The position numbers and the translations under genes were made by a program. Source: Henricia sp. BOLD:AAB3569 (Eukaryota; Echinodermata; Asteroidea; Spinulosida; Echinasteridae). From it: a stretch of DNA of 64,000 bases. The stretch spans positions 124,001 through 188,000 of the forward strand of contig JBBELK010000445.1 of NCBI GenBank assembly GCA_037783545.1, given 5' to 3'. The notes beneath the pieces are model-generated. The model made no database searches. It was not told the origin of the DNA and saw only the letters and a program-made list of their open reading frames with translations. This document shows positions 33,187 through 45,750 of this stretch, in pieces. Position 1 is the stretch's first letter. The number at the start of each line of letters is the position of its first letter.

Positions 33187-35177
33187 GGTCGCAAAAGTTA
33201 ACCTCATCCCGAAATACAGATATTTATATTTAAAAAAAAGAAGTCCATGTGTATTTCGGGAATAAATGTTAACTTGCCATGTTAAAGATATACAGTCCGT
33301 GCGTTTTTGAATTGATACCTCGACACTCTTTTTATCAACGCACCCACCACCCCCACCCCCCCCCCCCCCCCCACCCCCATCTCCCAACAAAACTGAAAGG
33401 AATTCCTTGGATAATTCAGACACAATGGGGAACGAAGGTAGGGAATACCCTCTGCCACATATATACAGTCCATGCGTTTTTGAATTGATAATTTGAGAAA
33501 CAAAAGTTGTTTGCTTTGAAATGATAACAAAAAAAAGTACCAACATTTAGTTATCGAACAATTACTGTCAATATTTTGAATCATTGCGGTCCGCCAACAG
33601 ATCCGGGCGAAGACTTGCCCAAGTCTGACTTCCTGTGCTCGGTCTGAAACGCGTGAATGTTGCTCTTACATAATGCAGTTCGATATGTGACAAAAGGGAC
33701 TCCCATACTGCCCATCTTCCTGCCGCAAGAGTATTTGTTCCACCGTACCGAGTTTCACAAAACCCTCGCTGAAACGAGTTGAGCTAGGCTGTATTCAGGA
33801 ATATATATGAATATTGATTAGCAAGTGACGGTGATCGCAACTGACAAATCACGCGGCGCGCATGTTGCTCCTCGGTCATCGAGTTGCCGATATACTTGTT
33901 TGCGCGACATTCAAAATTGCAGCATAGCTACGGACGCTGTTGCCAACAGCAAGAGCCAAGCAAGAGCCAATCACGCGCCTCGCTCCGTTTAGTGGCAGCG
34001 TCCACCTTTACTAGGGGTGGGGTCTAATGTTTAAATTAACAGTCACTGTAAGGACGTTTTTGAATAGATACGTATAAGCCTATCTTTATTTAGATGAACT
34101 ACGTTTAGCTTTTAGCGAGATATAGTAAATCTTCCTTCAGTTACGAACATTTATATTGCTGCAAGATAAAAAAAAAGAAGATAAACATGTACATAAAAAT
34201 ATCCCCCGCCCCCTATAAAATTGTGGTAATTGAGGCTACGATGTCGCAAGATACAACGCGCAAGATGATTGTTCGAAACGACTTCATTAAAAGGTCAAAA
34301 GTGCCAGGTCAAACAAATCCCTTGTCTCTCATTGGTCGAACAGCCCGAGGCCCTTAAATACAGCTTATCTCAACTCGATGCAGCAAGGGTTTTTTGGAAC
34401 TCGGTGTGCAGCAAAGACCCTTGCGAAAGGAAGATGACACTTTTCCATTTGGTTAATCCCTACCCCCAAACCTGAAGGGAATTCCTAAGTTTAAAAATAT
34501 TTTTTTGGATGTAAACGTAATTCAGACACAATGGGGGATTATTAATGGAAGTGATAGATTTGTTCCCGATCCTAGCACTTTTTGCGAAAATATAGGGATC
34601 GGTAAAGGACAGCCATGACGGGCAGAATTCTGCCCGGTCACGTGGTTGTTGTTTTCTTTTTTAGTAAGTGCGTTATTTTGCATTGACATTTGTAACCCGG
34701 CCGTGCGTGTCGAACATTATCTAAATGTAATTAAAGTAAAATTGCCTAAAGCATAGGGTTTTGCGAATTTTAAAATATAAAGCACACAATGTGCACGCTC
34801 AAAGACGACAAATCACAGATCAAGATGAAGCGCTCTTTACCTGTCCCTATATTCTCCTATGTGGAATAAATGGACGGAAACCAGTCTATGGAAGTGAGTG
34901 TGCGGTACTCTCTGTCACATATTGTGCTGCATGTATACGTTAATTTATCCTACCTAACAACAACTAAGCCTATTGTATATACAAACAGTTCAAGCTTTAG
35001 GAATCAAATTTAAAGTGACAGGTTAATGTCACAAGAAACATCCATGACGAATTTTGGATTAATTAAACGACCTATTACACGACACCCATTCTTTATAGGC
35101 CTACATGCCACAGCTTATGCAATTAAAATATCAATAGGCTTTCCAACACAAAGCCCACGCATGTAGAGTTATACCCA
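33187..35177. other. 3' flank of unit 2
   Basis: Collinear with 22141-24815 but lacking the 580-bp MITE (empty site 34601-34609). Contains a C-run (about 33352-33372). No gene. Confidence 0.55.
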
Positions 35178-35750
35178 GCACGATATGTGGCAACACACTT
35201 TTCCCTTTTGTTGTTGTTGTTGTTGTTGTTGTTGCTGTTGTTGTTAATTTATGGCATTTTCGGCAACTATAAGGCCCTTTATGCCATAAACTATACCGTA
35301 TTAGCTTTAACTATACTTTATTATCAACTTGAGATGACGAAGAAGGAGTTGCAGTTTTAGAAGTGGGAGGAAAACCCCCAGAGAAATCCCCCGGGAAAAC
35401 CCCACGCGGTCAAGTAGGGACTGCAAACCCAATCCACATACACGCCCCGGATTCGAACTTCCCTTTTGTTAACGCACCAACAGCCCCTAATGGGGGAACA
35501 ATGGTAGGGGCGAGTCCCTCTGCCACATATCGTGCTGCATATGTGTAGAGTAGTATACCCAGCACGATATTTGGCAAAGGGACTCCCCCTAATGCCCCTA
35601 TACCTCAAGACACTCTTCCTTTTTGTTAACGCACCGCCTCCTCTCACCCCCAAAACTGAAAGAAATTCCTTGCAAATTCCTTGGATAATTCAGACACAAT
35701 GGGGGAACAAAGGTAGGGGGTGATACCCTCTGCGACATATCGCGCTGCAT
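35178..35750. repeat. Rearranged CAGCACGATA MITEs, (GTT)n and a GAAAACCCACGCG repeat
   Basis: A broken CAGCACGATA MITE starts at 35178, then (TTG)n at 35206-35246. A repeat ending GTGGGAGGAAAACC...CCCACGCGGTCAAGTAGGG...GGATTCGAAC (35350-35460) has relatives at 7150-7250 and, inverted, at 43250-43375. The promoter-proximal MITE copy follows at about 35558-35750. Confidence 0.6.
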
Positions 35751-35911
35751 ATATAGAGTATATAGACACTTGCTTACCAAACCAGCTGTTGGAACAAAAA
35801 TTTAAAAAACCCATTCATTCTATAACTCAGTTCGAGGCAACGCACATACCAGTGAGATGAACAGAATAGGCCTGCTTGGCTGAAGAAAAGAAAAAATCCC
35901 GCCAAAAAATG

Positions 35912-35919
35912 TATATAAG
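35912..35919 (+). promoter_or_regulatory. TATA box of PAN-like gene 3
   Basis: TATATAAG, 81 bp before the ATG, in the conserved promoter block. Confidence 0.7.
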
Positions 35920-35992
35920 AAGACAGAGTTCTCGAGGCATAATTCACAGTTGTACTCGCGAGTCAGCAGACGAAACATTAACGTGATACATA

Positions 35993-37987
35993 ATGGGTCC
36001 CAAGTTATCTTTGGTTTTTGTGCTGATGCTGTTTCTGCATCTGAACGGCCATGCTGTGGGGGAAAAGACCGCATGGTTCCGCCAAAATGACGGCATCACA
36101 CACTGTGTTCTTTTGAGCAACCCCAGCATTGTCCACGCGGACCTGTCTATGTTGCAGTGCAGCGAAAAATGTGCATGGGACGATGGCTGCTTCTCATTCA
36201 GTTATTCGGACCCCCAGAGACAGTGTGAACTGACCGGGGCTTCGGGGATGTTGCTCCCACCTGTACCTGAAGGAAGTTTTGTTACTTTTTACCACACGTC
36301 GCAGGAGGTAAGTTGAAATGGGAAATAGTTGAGTAGTTGACCATGGCTTCATACGTGGTGTTCAAAACGTATGGATAACTGGATAAATGGAGTACTTGTG
36401 AGAATTCTTCCCACTCCTAAACTTGGGTTTTCCATCGAATAACTGCACTTGCTGAAAAGCTTTCCAACAGTTGATTTTTTTTTTTAAAATAATAAACTTT
36501 TCAATTATAACTTGTTTTGAATGTCGCTTAGGCCTACCGCGGTGTCTTTGGTCGTCGTGGATGTGGTAATTCGACGCTTCATAGGTATTATTTTTTTTTA
36601 AAGGTTTTTTTTTCCCAGGAAATTGTTTTTAAAAGTTAGCCTAATGAAACGCCAGTAGTTTGTCGATATCCGCGCCATTATTCTGCTTTCCTTTGTTTTT
36701 TACAGGGTGTCGTTATCGAAAGACTTTCCGTCATCAAAACTAAAGGTAAAATATTATACTAAAATTACAGACAAGGGGTCGATTTCACGAAGCGCTATAA
36801 CGATCCTTCCTAACTCGTAAGCGCGTCGCTTTGAGAAAGAGCTGCGTGGAGGGAATTCGGAGTGAAAATATGCACTAAAAATCGCAACACTTCGCAACCA
36901 AGTTGATTCTGTTGTTTTCAGTGTGTCGTTTCATTCCAAATTCCCCACCTTTTCAAAGCGACGCGTGTGGATTTTTTGCGCGAAAAGGCTCAGTGTGAAT
37001 CCAGCCTTGCCCGTCGTAAACGTATGGTGCTTACGAAGGATCGTACGCTTAGATACAAGTTGAAACTACCTATATTGTAATTGCCACTAGTAAAATCCCA
37101 AGGTTGACGAAGCCGGGTAACGTTTCATAATTTCCTACACTCGTGGCCGAGGAAACGCCCATATATTTTCGCAGATTAACACAAGCAAAAATAAACCATT
37201 TGGGAATTTGTTTACAGGTATTGGGTTTCTGTATGTCGTCGGCACGCCGATGTTTCTATCTCAAATTTTCCAACGTGATCCTCGTACGTTTTTTTTTTTT
37301 AATTCCATGCTATATGGGCCTATCGCATTTCTAGTTCTGCATCCCCAATAAAACCCATGCCAATTTTCCTTTTATCCAAATTGTCTTTTGCCCCCAAATT
37401 AATTAGGTCTACCTAGTACTGGACTCACTGGAAACACTTTTGACACTCGAGCTTTGGCCGCTGCCGAGTGTGGAGGATCTCTACACTTGTGCGAGCTGTG
37501 GGAAATTCAGGCGATCGTCGAAGGCAACACTGCGGAACTACCCGAGAACACGGACATGTGGTACGCTGTGGCGGATAGTCAAGCCGTGGTCACCGGGATG
37601 GACGTAACTCAACACGGCCTACCGATGGTCAAGCCTTCGCCCGGTGTTTGCTGTCCAGGGCGTCAACTCGACCCGAAAGACCCCATCGCCACCGAGGAGT
37701 CTTTTTCGCGCAATGACCGCGAGGCGCAGGCAGGCGCTTGCGCCATTCTGGCCGCTCATCCGTGCACCTTTGCGGAGTTGAAGGCGGCCCACTTGAGGGG
37801 CTTTAGCATGAATGACTGGTCGTACTTTGCGAAGCCAGGTCGTGACGCCACACTGTATTCCGGCAGCAATGGCTGTGGCTCATACAGTTTTAAGCCAAAC
37901 GAGTGTTACGAAGGGACCGTGGCAAACACACCAAGATCGGATGCTTCCGCGACGGTCGTTTGTTGTCCAAACATTTACGGTGCTTAA
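35993..37987 (+). CDS. PAN/apple-like secreted protein, copy 3
   Basis: Exons 35993-36307, 36706-36745 and 37407-37987; 311 aa. The linker exon reads GVVIERLSVIKTK (two changes). In exon 1, SGVHA is SIVHA, as in copy 4. The last exon differs from copy 2 at about 13 codons, roughly half silent. Intron 2 (661 bp) keeps the degraded GCCTTTTCGCGCG MITE and the intact 66-nt candidate exon (37218-37283). Its 3' flank is the one shared with the relic at 13658. AATAAA lies at 38557-38562. Confidence 0.87.
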
Positions 37988-38556
37988 GTGCATGATCACC
38001 GTTAACGCACAAAGGAAAATAATGAACAAACTTGCTCGGTATTAATTAATATAGACGTCGGGACGATAAAGTGTAACTAGATTTATTCTGTTTAATGGAA
38101 CTCGATTTTGGGGGGTCTAAAAAGGCGATGTGCGATTTGTTTATATCTAAAGCGCCCTCTGTTGAAAATTGGTCGTCGTTATAAGCGCGCATCCTGTATT
38201 GCACAAATTTTGTTGATTAATAAGGCCAAAGGTCACAATTCAAAGACGATTTGGCATTCGACCGAATTCCTGAACCAAATGTATGTAAAACATGATGCGT
38301 GCGCATAACGCCGGCCATCGTCGCATCAAAGGGCACATCGTCTGTTGATATGGCTGTCTACCAATACAAACGCGTGTTTCCTAATTGCAAGATGATTGGT
38401 TCTTTAATTGAACTCCTAATTATCATGAACGGGTATTTGCATATTTTACGAGGGTTACAATTGGTGTAGAAGAAGCAATGCCAGACTTCGTTTAATTTCT
38501 TTGGATGGACTTGGATTATTCCAAATAGTAATTGTTTTAGTCGCATAAAGAAGTGA

Positions 38557-38562
38557 AATAAA
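38557..38562 (+). promoter_or_regulatory. Polyadenylation signal of copy 3
   Basis: AATAAA in AAGTGAAATAAACATAATAG, in the same 3' UTR position as the other copies. Confidence 0.6.
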
Positions 38563-40027
38563 CATAATAGTTGGGCTAAATGCGTCTACTTGTGTCATTA
38601 GTAATTTTGAAAACCACGCAGTCTTCGTCTAGTCATCTGGATACTAAATATGCCTGTGAAAGGAAATGAGTCGGTACATCGGACGTTGTTATATATAAAA
38701 CGTGCAAAAGGTTAATTAAGTTCGCGTGTTTCCATGAAACGGCGTTTGATGTATTGAAGCCCTGGTCGCAAACGGTTAACCTGTTTCTATTAAAAAAAGT
38801 GAATGTGTATTTCGGGAATGTTACCTTATAAGATAAACAGTTAAAGATATACAGTCCGTGCGTTTTGGGTGTGGCACCTCGAACAATGTTTTTGAATTGA
38901 TAATTTGAGAAACAAAAGTTGTTTGCTTTGAAATGAGACAACGAGAAAAATGACCAACATTTAGTTATCGAACAATTACTGTCAATATTTCGAATTGGTG
39001 CGATCCGGCAACAATTCAGAGCGAAGACTTGCCGGAGCCCGACTTCCTGTGCTCGGTCTGAAACGCGCAACGCACAGTGCTCCCTCCGGACCGGTCCCCT
39101 GTCCAGTTTCTTCTGTTTCGTCTGTCTCGGAAAGTCTTCTCGGACAGAAAAGAGATTTGACAGGCCACTAGTCCAGAGGGCGCGCTGCACGCACCACAAA
39201 CCAAACACAGGAAGTCGGACCTACGCAAGTCGCAAAAACGGCCGTATAAAAACGGCTTTTTCACAGGGTTGCCGATGTCTGAAATACCAAATGTTTTGTC
39301 GTAAATAAAGTAAATGCTTTAAAAATTAGTTCGGAGGGGAAAAAAATCAAATTTGCTGAGAACCACGGACTGTATATTATTAAGAAATCATTTATTTGCA
39401 ATGCAATGGTCGTCTGCTTTTACATCTTGTTATCGGATGCATATAGAAATGTGTATTTCAATGCGAAAAAATTCCCACCCTGGGGCATACAAAATGTGGT
39501 CAAATCCCCACCTATGGGGAGGGGCAGCCCAATTAATAGGTGCATAATGGAAACCACCGGTCTCGAAGATATCGTATTTCGGCTTCTAGGGCTATTCACT
39601 ATGTAATGCGCCTATCAATTGTTTCCTCCTCCCCGGGCTACCCCACCTAAGAGGTGGGGATTGTCACTTTTTGCGTGACAAAATTCCCACCCCTAGGGCA
39701 ACATTTAGGTGACAAAAATCCCCACCCTCGGGTGCAAAACATGCGCAAAAATGCACAAAAATGCACAGATAATGGGCCAAATGCCCCACCCTGGGGCATG
39801 AAAAATGTGACAAAACCCCCACCTAGGGAGTTGGGTAGCGCGGGGGGAGGGGTGGGGGAAACAATTGATAGGTGCATAACTAAAAAAGGGAAAGTGTAGA
39901 TAGAAATACCGACGTTCATTTGAGGCATTCAGTGTCGGGGGGAAAACGCCACTAAATCAGGTCATGCCCCCAATCCCGACCGCACAAATTCGAATCATTT
40001 CAAGTACGCCCCTATTCCACAGGGACA
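38563..40027. other. 3' flank of unit 3
   Basis: Blocks shared with the relic flank (38850-39410 with 14820-15690). The stretch 39470-39890 is a palindromic CCCCACCCTGGGGCA-type repeat related to 15740-15860. No gene. Confidence 0.5.
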
Positions 40028-40222
40028 GGGGCCAATTTCATAAAGCTGTTTAGCAGAAAAAAATAAATTGCTTTATAAAAATGGGTTAATAGTCAAAATT
40101 GTAAGTCAACTTGTGTTCTTAGCAAGAATAGCAGATATTCTTGTCAGTGAAGAACACAAGTTGACACGCAATTTTGGATTAAGCACATTTTTCTGGTAAA
40201 CAGCTTTATAAAATCGGCCCCA
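40028..40222. mobile_element. GGGGCCAATTTCA MITE, diverged copy
   Basis: Ends GGGGCCAATTTCATAAAGC and GCTTTATAAAATCGGCCCC; interior pairs ACTTGTGTTCTTAGCA with its complement. Lies next to the LINE 3' end. Confidence 0.75.
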
Positions 40223-40248
40223 GGTTAGCTGTGTCTTCTATTATTCTA

Positions 40249-41790
40249 TTAGGCTACGTCCATCCGCTGTCGAATGAAGCCCTCCTCATGACGTTTCCAA
40301 TCACTTCTGTTTCTGGCCGTCCTAGTCCAAGTCGCTGTTCCCATATACGTAGTTATATCATCTCTCCATCTTTTCTTTGGTCTTCCTCTCCTTCGCTTTC
40401 CCATTCGTGGTTGCCAATCTGTTAATCTGCCTGTCCATCTATTATCCTGAATTCTTGCTACATGTCCTGCCCATCTCCATTTTGCTTCGTTTACTTTCTC
40501 TATGACATCTTTCACCCCAGTTTTCTGCCGAATTACTTCATGTTTTACTCTATCTCGTAGGGATAAGTGTAGCATCTGTCTTTCCATAGCTCTCTGTGCT
40601 GTTGTGAGTTTCTGTTCAAGTTCACTTCACTTCTGTTTCTGGCCGTCCTAGTCCAAGTCGCTGTTCCCATATACGTAGTTATATCATCTCTCCATCTTTT
40701 CTTTGGTCTTCCTCTCCTTCGCTTTCCCATTCGTGGTTGCCAATCTGTTAATCTGCCTGTCCATCTATTATCCTGAATTCTTGCTACATGTCCTGCCCAT
40801 CTCCATTTTGCTTCGTTTACTTTCTCTATGACATCTTTCACCCCAGTTTTCTGCCGAATTACTTCATGTTTTACTCTATCTCGTAGGGATAAGTGTAGCA
40901 TCTGTCTTTCCATAGCTCTCTGTGCTGTTGTGAGTTTCTGTTCAAGTTCTTTAGTTAATGACCAAGTTTCTGATCCATAAGTCATAGTGGATAGCACACA
41001 CTGATTGAATAGTCTCTTCCTTAGTGATATTGGCAATTTGTTGTCTGTTAGCATGTCTTTGTGTTGACCAAATTTCATCCACCCTGCTTTGATTCTCATC
41101 ATCACCTCTTCTCTCGTGGTGTCCTTCATTTTCAGTGTCTGTCCAAGGTACTTATAGTTGTTCACCTTCTCTAGTTTCCGTCCCTCTATTTCTATGTCTT
41201 CCTGGGTCTCAAAGTTTGTCATGTACTTTGTTTTGTCTTTATGCATGGTTAAGCCAATTAGCTTGCTTTCTTTGTTTAAGCTGGATAGCTGCTCATCCAT
41301 ACCTTTAATAGTTGTTGAAATCATTGCCACATCATCAGCGAATCGAAGGTCTGTGAGAGGTTCTCCGTCAATATTAACACCATTATCCAAGTCTGTCTTT
41401 CTAAACACTTCCTCTATAGTTGTAGTAAATATCTTTGGAGAAAGCGTGTCGCCCTGCCTTACGCCTCTCTGGATGTTGACAGTCCTGGATACATCGTTGT
41501 CAATATAAATACGGGCAGTTGCATCAGTATAAATGTCTTCTAGAATTCGGACATATCCTTCATCAACATTCACCTTTCTCAAGGCCTCGAACATGGCAGA
41601 ATGTTCTACAGAGTCGAATGCCTTCTGGTATTCGACAAATCCTAGGCACAGTTGGAGTTGGTATTCACAAGCCTTTTCAATCAGTTGATTGATTGCATGT
41701 AGGTGGTCTGTTGTTGAGAAGCCAGCTCTGAAACCAGCTTGTTCTCTTGGTTGGTTGTCGTCGAGCTGTGTCTTACTGACAAGCCATTAA
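40249..41790 (-). mobile_element. RTE-type LINE, 5'-truncated, with reverse transcriptase
   Basis: The minus-strand frame carries reverse transcriptase motifs: QAGFRAGFSTTDHL, a FVEYQKAFDSV box (usually FVDF.KAFDS), RGVRQGDTLSPK, the catalytic FADD, and YLGQTL. The C-terminus has HVARIQDNRW...RGRPKKRWRDDI, typical of RTE-like endonuclease-RT proteins. The endonuclease domain and the first RT blocks are missing; a stop closes the frame just upstream (about 41792). A 326-bp tandem duplication (40302-40627, 40628-40953) repeats the last 110 or so codons and shifts the frame of the first copy. It ends RQRMDVA and a TAA at 40249. Not autonomous. Confidence 0.88.
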
Positions 41791-42570
41791 GTGAGGAAGG
41801 CGGAGAGACATGATGAGATTCTGTTAGAGTCAGGTGAAAATGACGCTGTATAGAACAAAATAGACTAAGATCAAAAGTTCACTTCCTCTATAAATATTAT
41901 AAAACTAAGCTGGTAAATTGTAAGAGAGGGATATCCAAAACGAAAAGTACTAGAAATCTAGTTTGCAAAGTTTGTTTATATTTGGGAAAACTATAGTTTA
42001 AGTTATCATTTTTTATATTACTTTTAATAGTCCGGTCAATTTACGGGAAAATTGTGCCCGACCTAGAACTAATTGCAATATAATGCATTCCAACACTGGC
42101 TGGTGTGTAAACAATCACTCATTAACATACTAAAAATCTAATATTTTCTAATGAGTGGAAATGTGATTTTTTTTCACGCCAAATTCGCGGTAAATTTTGT
42201 ACTTTTTTTTTTTAAATCATTACATTAAGGGCGCTAATTCGTCTGTTACCTATCAGGAATCCGTGCATATTATGTAACAATCTTCGGGAAACACGACTAC
42301 TCGTAGCAGACGAAATATTTTCCGTCGTCTGCTAAAAATGAAGCATTATAAACGAAACAGACATTTTATTCTCACATTTCAGGGATTTTGTTCATAGTTA
42401 GTGGTCAAACAACTGCCCTATATACCTGTTATTCCTTCTTGTAAATTGGTTTGTAATAATTGTTAATTCTTGCTTGTGTGGACAAAATAGCTCATTGTTG
42501 TGTAGACAAATTATATAATATGGAGATGGTGATAAGGTCCATGCCAAAAACAACAAAGGAAAATCTATCT

Positions 42571-42602
<32 letters not shown>

Positions 42603-43381
42603 CACATGTACTTCTTGTATTGTAAATGTGCTTATTACAAAAATAAATCCCAAATTTCGACCATCATCATAGAAATAAGAGCGTTTTTATTAAGCGAGCA
42701 CCTGATTTGGACACTGCCGTCTGCTCGCAAGTGGTCGTGATTACCATGCACCTACCATTGCGAAACATGTAGGTTGGAGTACGTTACCAGACTAGTTTCT
42801 GAGACGTCGTCGTCTGCTCGCAAATGGTCCTACTAGTACTAGTGTTCTTTCGTTTTGAACCGTGTAGTGACCGTAGACGACGGCCATCCAATCAAATTTC
42901 CCGCTAGACAATAGAGACGGTAACTCGAAAGCCCTCCAATCATGTACGCGCATTATTCTGTGTACACAGTGGTTAATGGGGTACTTGCATTGTTGTCCTA
43001 TTTTCCCTTTTCTTTAGAATTCCTCTGTGGGGTACCACTGTTCCTTTTGAATTTCTTTATGGGGTACCATTGTTCCATTGTGTTTGGTACCCCACAAGTG
43101 TGTCCGTGTTAAACCATTGCGACACGCCCGGTGTTAATATTCGTGTATGAACATTGAATAACTAAACCCATGTAATGGTGCATGCTTCGTGTACGTGGAT
43201 CGCCACGTGCAAATATGAAAACACGTGAATGGGGCGGTTGGGTTGGCGTAGTGGTTTTTTCATCTCCTATCACCTGTTTGTGTATGTGGATTGGGTTTGC
43301 GGTCCCTGCTTGACCGCGTGGGTTTTCCCACATGTCCCGTGTTCTTCGTTATATCAAGTTATAATAGGGTATAATAGTTAA
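41791..43381. other. Gene-free repeats between copies 3 and 4
   Basis: Holds a (TA)n run (42571-42590) and a stretch at 42826-42955 that reappears inverted at 50100-50225 before gene 4. Also a GTGGGGTACC/GGTACCCCAC inverted pair (about 43028-43098) and the inverted GAAAACCCACGCG repeat (43250-43375). No gene recognised. Confidence 0.5.
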
Positions 43382-43585
43382 AGTTGCACTGCCCGTGTTT
43401 TGGCCGATTTGGGCGTCAATTTTAAAAAAAAAAGATAAATAGGTATTTTTCTAGAATATAAAAAGTTATCAGCTTTCATTTGGTACCAAGAACGCAAAAA
43501 TCCGTCAAGGATTAATGCCAGTCGATTAAAAACAAGAAATGATTAAATGGCTGGCAGGGGGGGGGGGGGGGGGGGGGGGGGGGGG
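43382..43585. mobile_element. Half piggyBac-type MITE ending in a G run
   Basis: Preceded by TTAA (43378-43381). Matches the right half of the element at 32596-33017 in inverse orientation, up to GGCTGGCA, then continues into 29 Gs (43557-43585). The other half is absent. Confidence 0.75.
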
Positions 43586-43848
43586 AAGGAAGTGTTTTTT
43601 AAAATTTGTTTGTTGTTTTACTCCATGTATATAGCTAAACACTTAACGTACAATGGAATTTAGATAGAACATCTCTGTTCGTCGATTTCATTTAGTTGCT
43701 TGTTCATTTATTTTGAATGGAAATCGTTCAACACAAGGCCGAAATTGCCACTCAAGGTGAGGGCTAAGATAGTTGAAGAAAGATGTAATTGCAATGTAGA
43801 AAGATATTTATCATTATAGGCATATATGTTAAACCGTTAACGTACCAC

Positions 43849-45735
43849 GACGTGGCCCGCCTATGTCGAAAGTTGAAGAACATGAGCGTCATTGAATGAA
43901 AACGGATCTAAACTTGAAATTTTACAGGGAATTCATTTTTTTGTGGTCTCACTTTCCGGAAAAACCGGGAAAGTTGTCTAATTTGCATAAATTTATAAAT
44001 TTCATACAATCCATTGATTCATCAATGGATTAATAATGTTTGAAAACACCCATATTTCCTAATATGCGCATTCTGAAGAAAAAAGAAACCCGCGCACCGA
44101 ATAAAGGCCCTTTAATTTAAGCGATAAATACCCCTTTGGCCCAGGCTAGGCTGGTTGAAGCTGACGACAGCAGACCCCTAGGAAATATAGAAACCAATAG
44201 CATGACCCGGTCCAAAAGGGCGGAGTATTTTTAAATGTTTTTTTAAAACACCCATATTTCCTAATATGCGCATTCTGAATAAAAAAACACCCGCGCAACG
44301 AATAAAGGTGAACGGCCAGCTTTACGGTCAAGAAATGTGGAGAAGTAGTGATGGGGCGAAGTGGCGATTGGCGAAGGGGCGATAGGGTGAAGGGGCGACA
44401 GGGCGAAGAGGCGATAGGTCGAAGTGGAAATGGGGTGAAAAGACCAGCATCGAAGGTAAAAAAATGTCTCCACTTTGCATTTGATCTGGACATGCTCCTT
44501 TAATAGCATTGTGCAAACTTTTAAAATAGTGTGACTTGCCTCAATTTCCAGTTGATAATGATGCTTAATGAGGGAAAACCCGATATCACGACAATAACAA
44601 GTCTAAATTTCAATGATAAACTCATGGTTTCTGTGTGAAAAGTCAATGAGCTGCCAAAGTTTACTCGAACACGACAAACACGCAGACTCCTCTGCAGCGT
44701 TGATGCACGATTGGTTTACCAGTGTAAGATGGCGCATGATTAATTGTGAACCTTCACAATAGTTTCTGGGAGTGTATGATTTTTCAAAGTGTATGAATAA
44801 TTGTGAGAACAACTGTACATGTATTAACCAATTGCTTACTTCTACTTGATGAGGATTTGCTCGGTGCTTCTTCTTTTAAGCAACTGCTATAGTTTTTATG
44901 TATTCGGCCCAACATTACGGCTTGTCACATCGGACGTCCCCTAACCCTGTTGCATTAAACCGATTTTTCTTTTTAATTTTTGAACTACGCAATCAATCAT
45001 GCGCCATCTCACACTGGTAAACCAATCGTGTTTTGCCGATGTGACATGTGCTGCGCTGCATCAACGCTGCAGAGGAGTCTGCGTGTTTGTCGTGTTCGAG
45101 TAAACTTTGGCAGCTCATTGACTTTTCACACAGAAACCATGAGTTTATCATTGAAAATTAGACTTGTTATTGTCGTGATATCGGGTTTTCCCTCATTAAG
45201 CATCATTATCAACTGGAAATTACCGCAGCTGTTTTGAGGCAAGTCACACTATTTTAAAAGTTTGCACAATGCTATTAAAGGAGCATGTCCAGATCAAATG
45301 CAAAGTGGAGACATTTTTTTACCTTCGATGCTGGTCTTTTCACCCCATTTCCACTTCGACCTATCGCCTCTTCGCCCTGTCGCCCCTTCACCATATCGCC
45401 CCTTCGCCAATCGCCACTTCGCCCCATCACTACTTCTCCACATTTCTTGACCGTAAAGCTGGCCGTTCACCTTTTTTCTTTGCGCGGGTTTTTTTTTCTT
45501 CAGAATGCGCATATTAGGAAATATGCATGGGTGTTTTAAAACAATATTTAAGGAAAATCCATTGAGGAATCAATGGATTGCATGAAATTTATGCAAATTA
45601 GACAACTTTCCCGGTTTTTCCGGAAAGCGAGACCTCAACAAATGAATTCCCTGTAAAATTTCAAGTTTAGATCCGTTTTCATTCAATGGCGCTCATGTTC
45701 TTCAACTTTTGACATAGGCGGGCCACGCCGTATAC
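43849..45735. mobile_element. Foldback element FB2, 1.9-kb palindrome
   Basis: Arms 43849-44745 and 44988-45735 with a spacer of about 240 bp. Outer ends read GTGGCCCGCCTATGTC and its complement. Each arm holds a minisatellite of 8-9 bp GGCGAAG/GGCGATA units (44350-44440 and 45350-45440). The left arm has an internal duplication of about 190 bp (AACACCCATATTTCCTAATA at 44042 and 44248). There is no coding frame beyond mirror images of the arms. Confidence 0.85.
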
Positions 45736-45750
45736 GTTGGAACTTATACC

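Noticed and set aside
44146-45539. Proline/serine-rich frames (SPHFHFDLSPLRP type) in both directions
   Set aside because: Mirror translations of the short-period arrays in the arms of foldback FB2.
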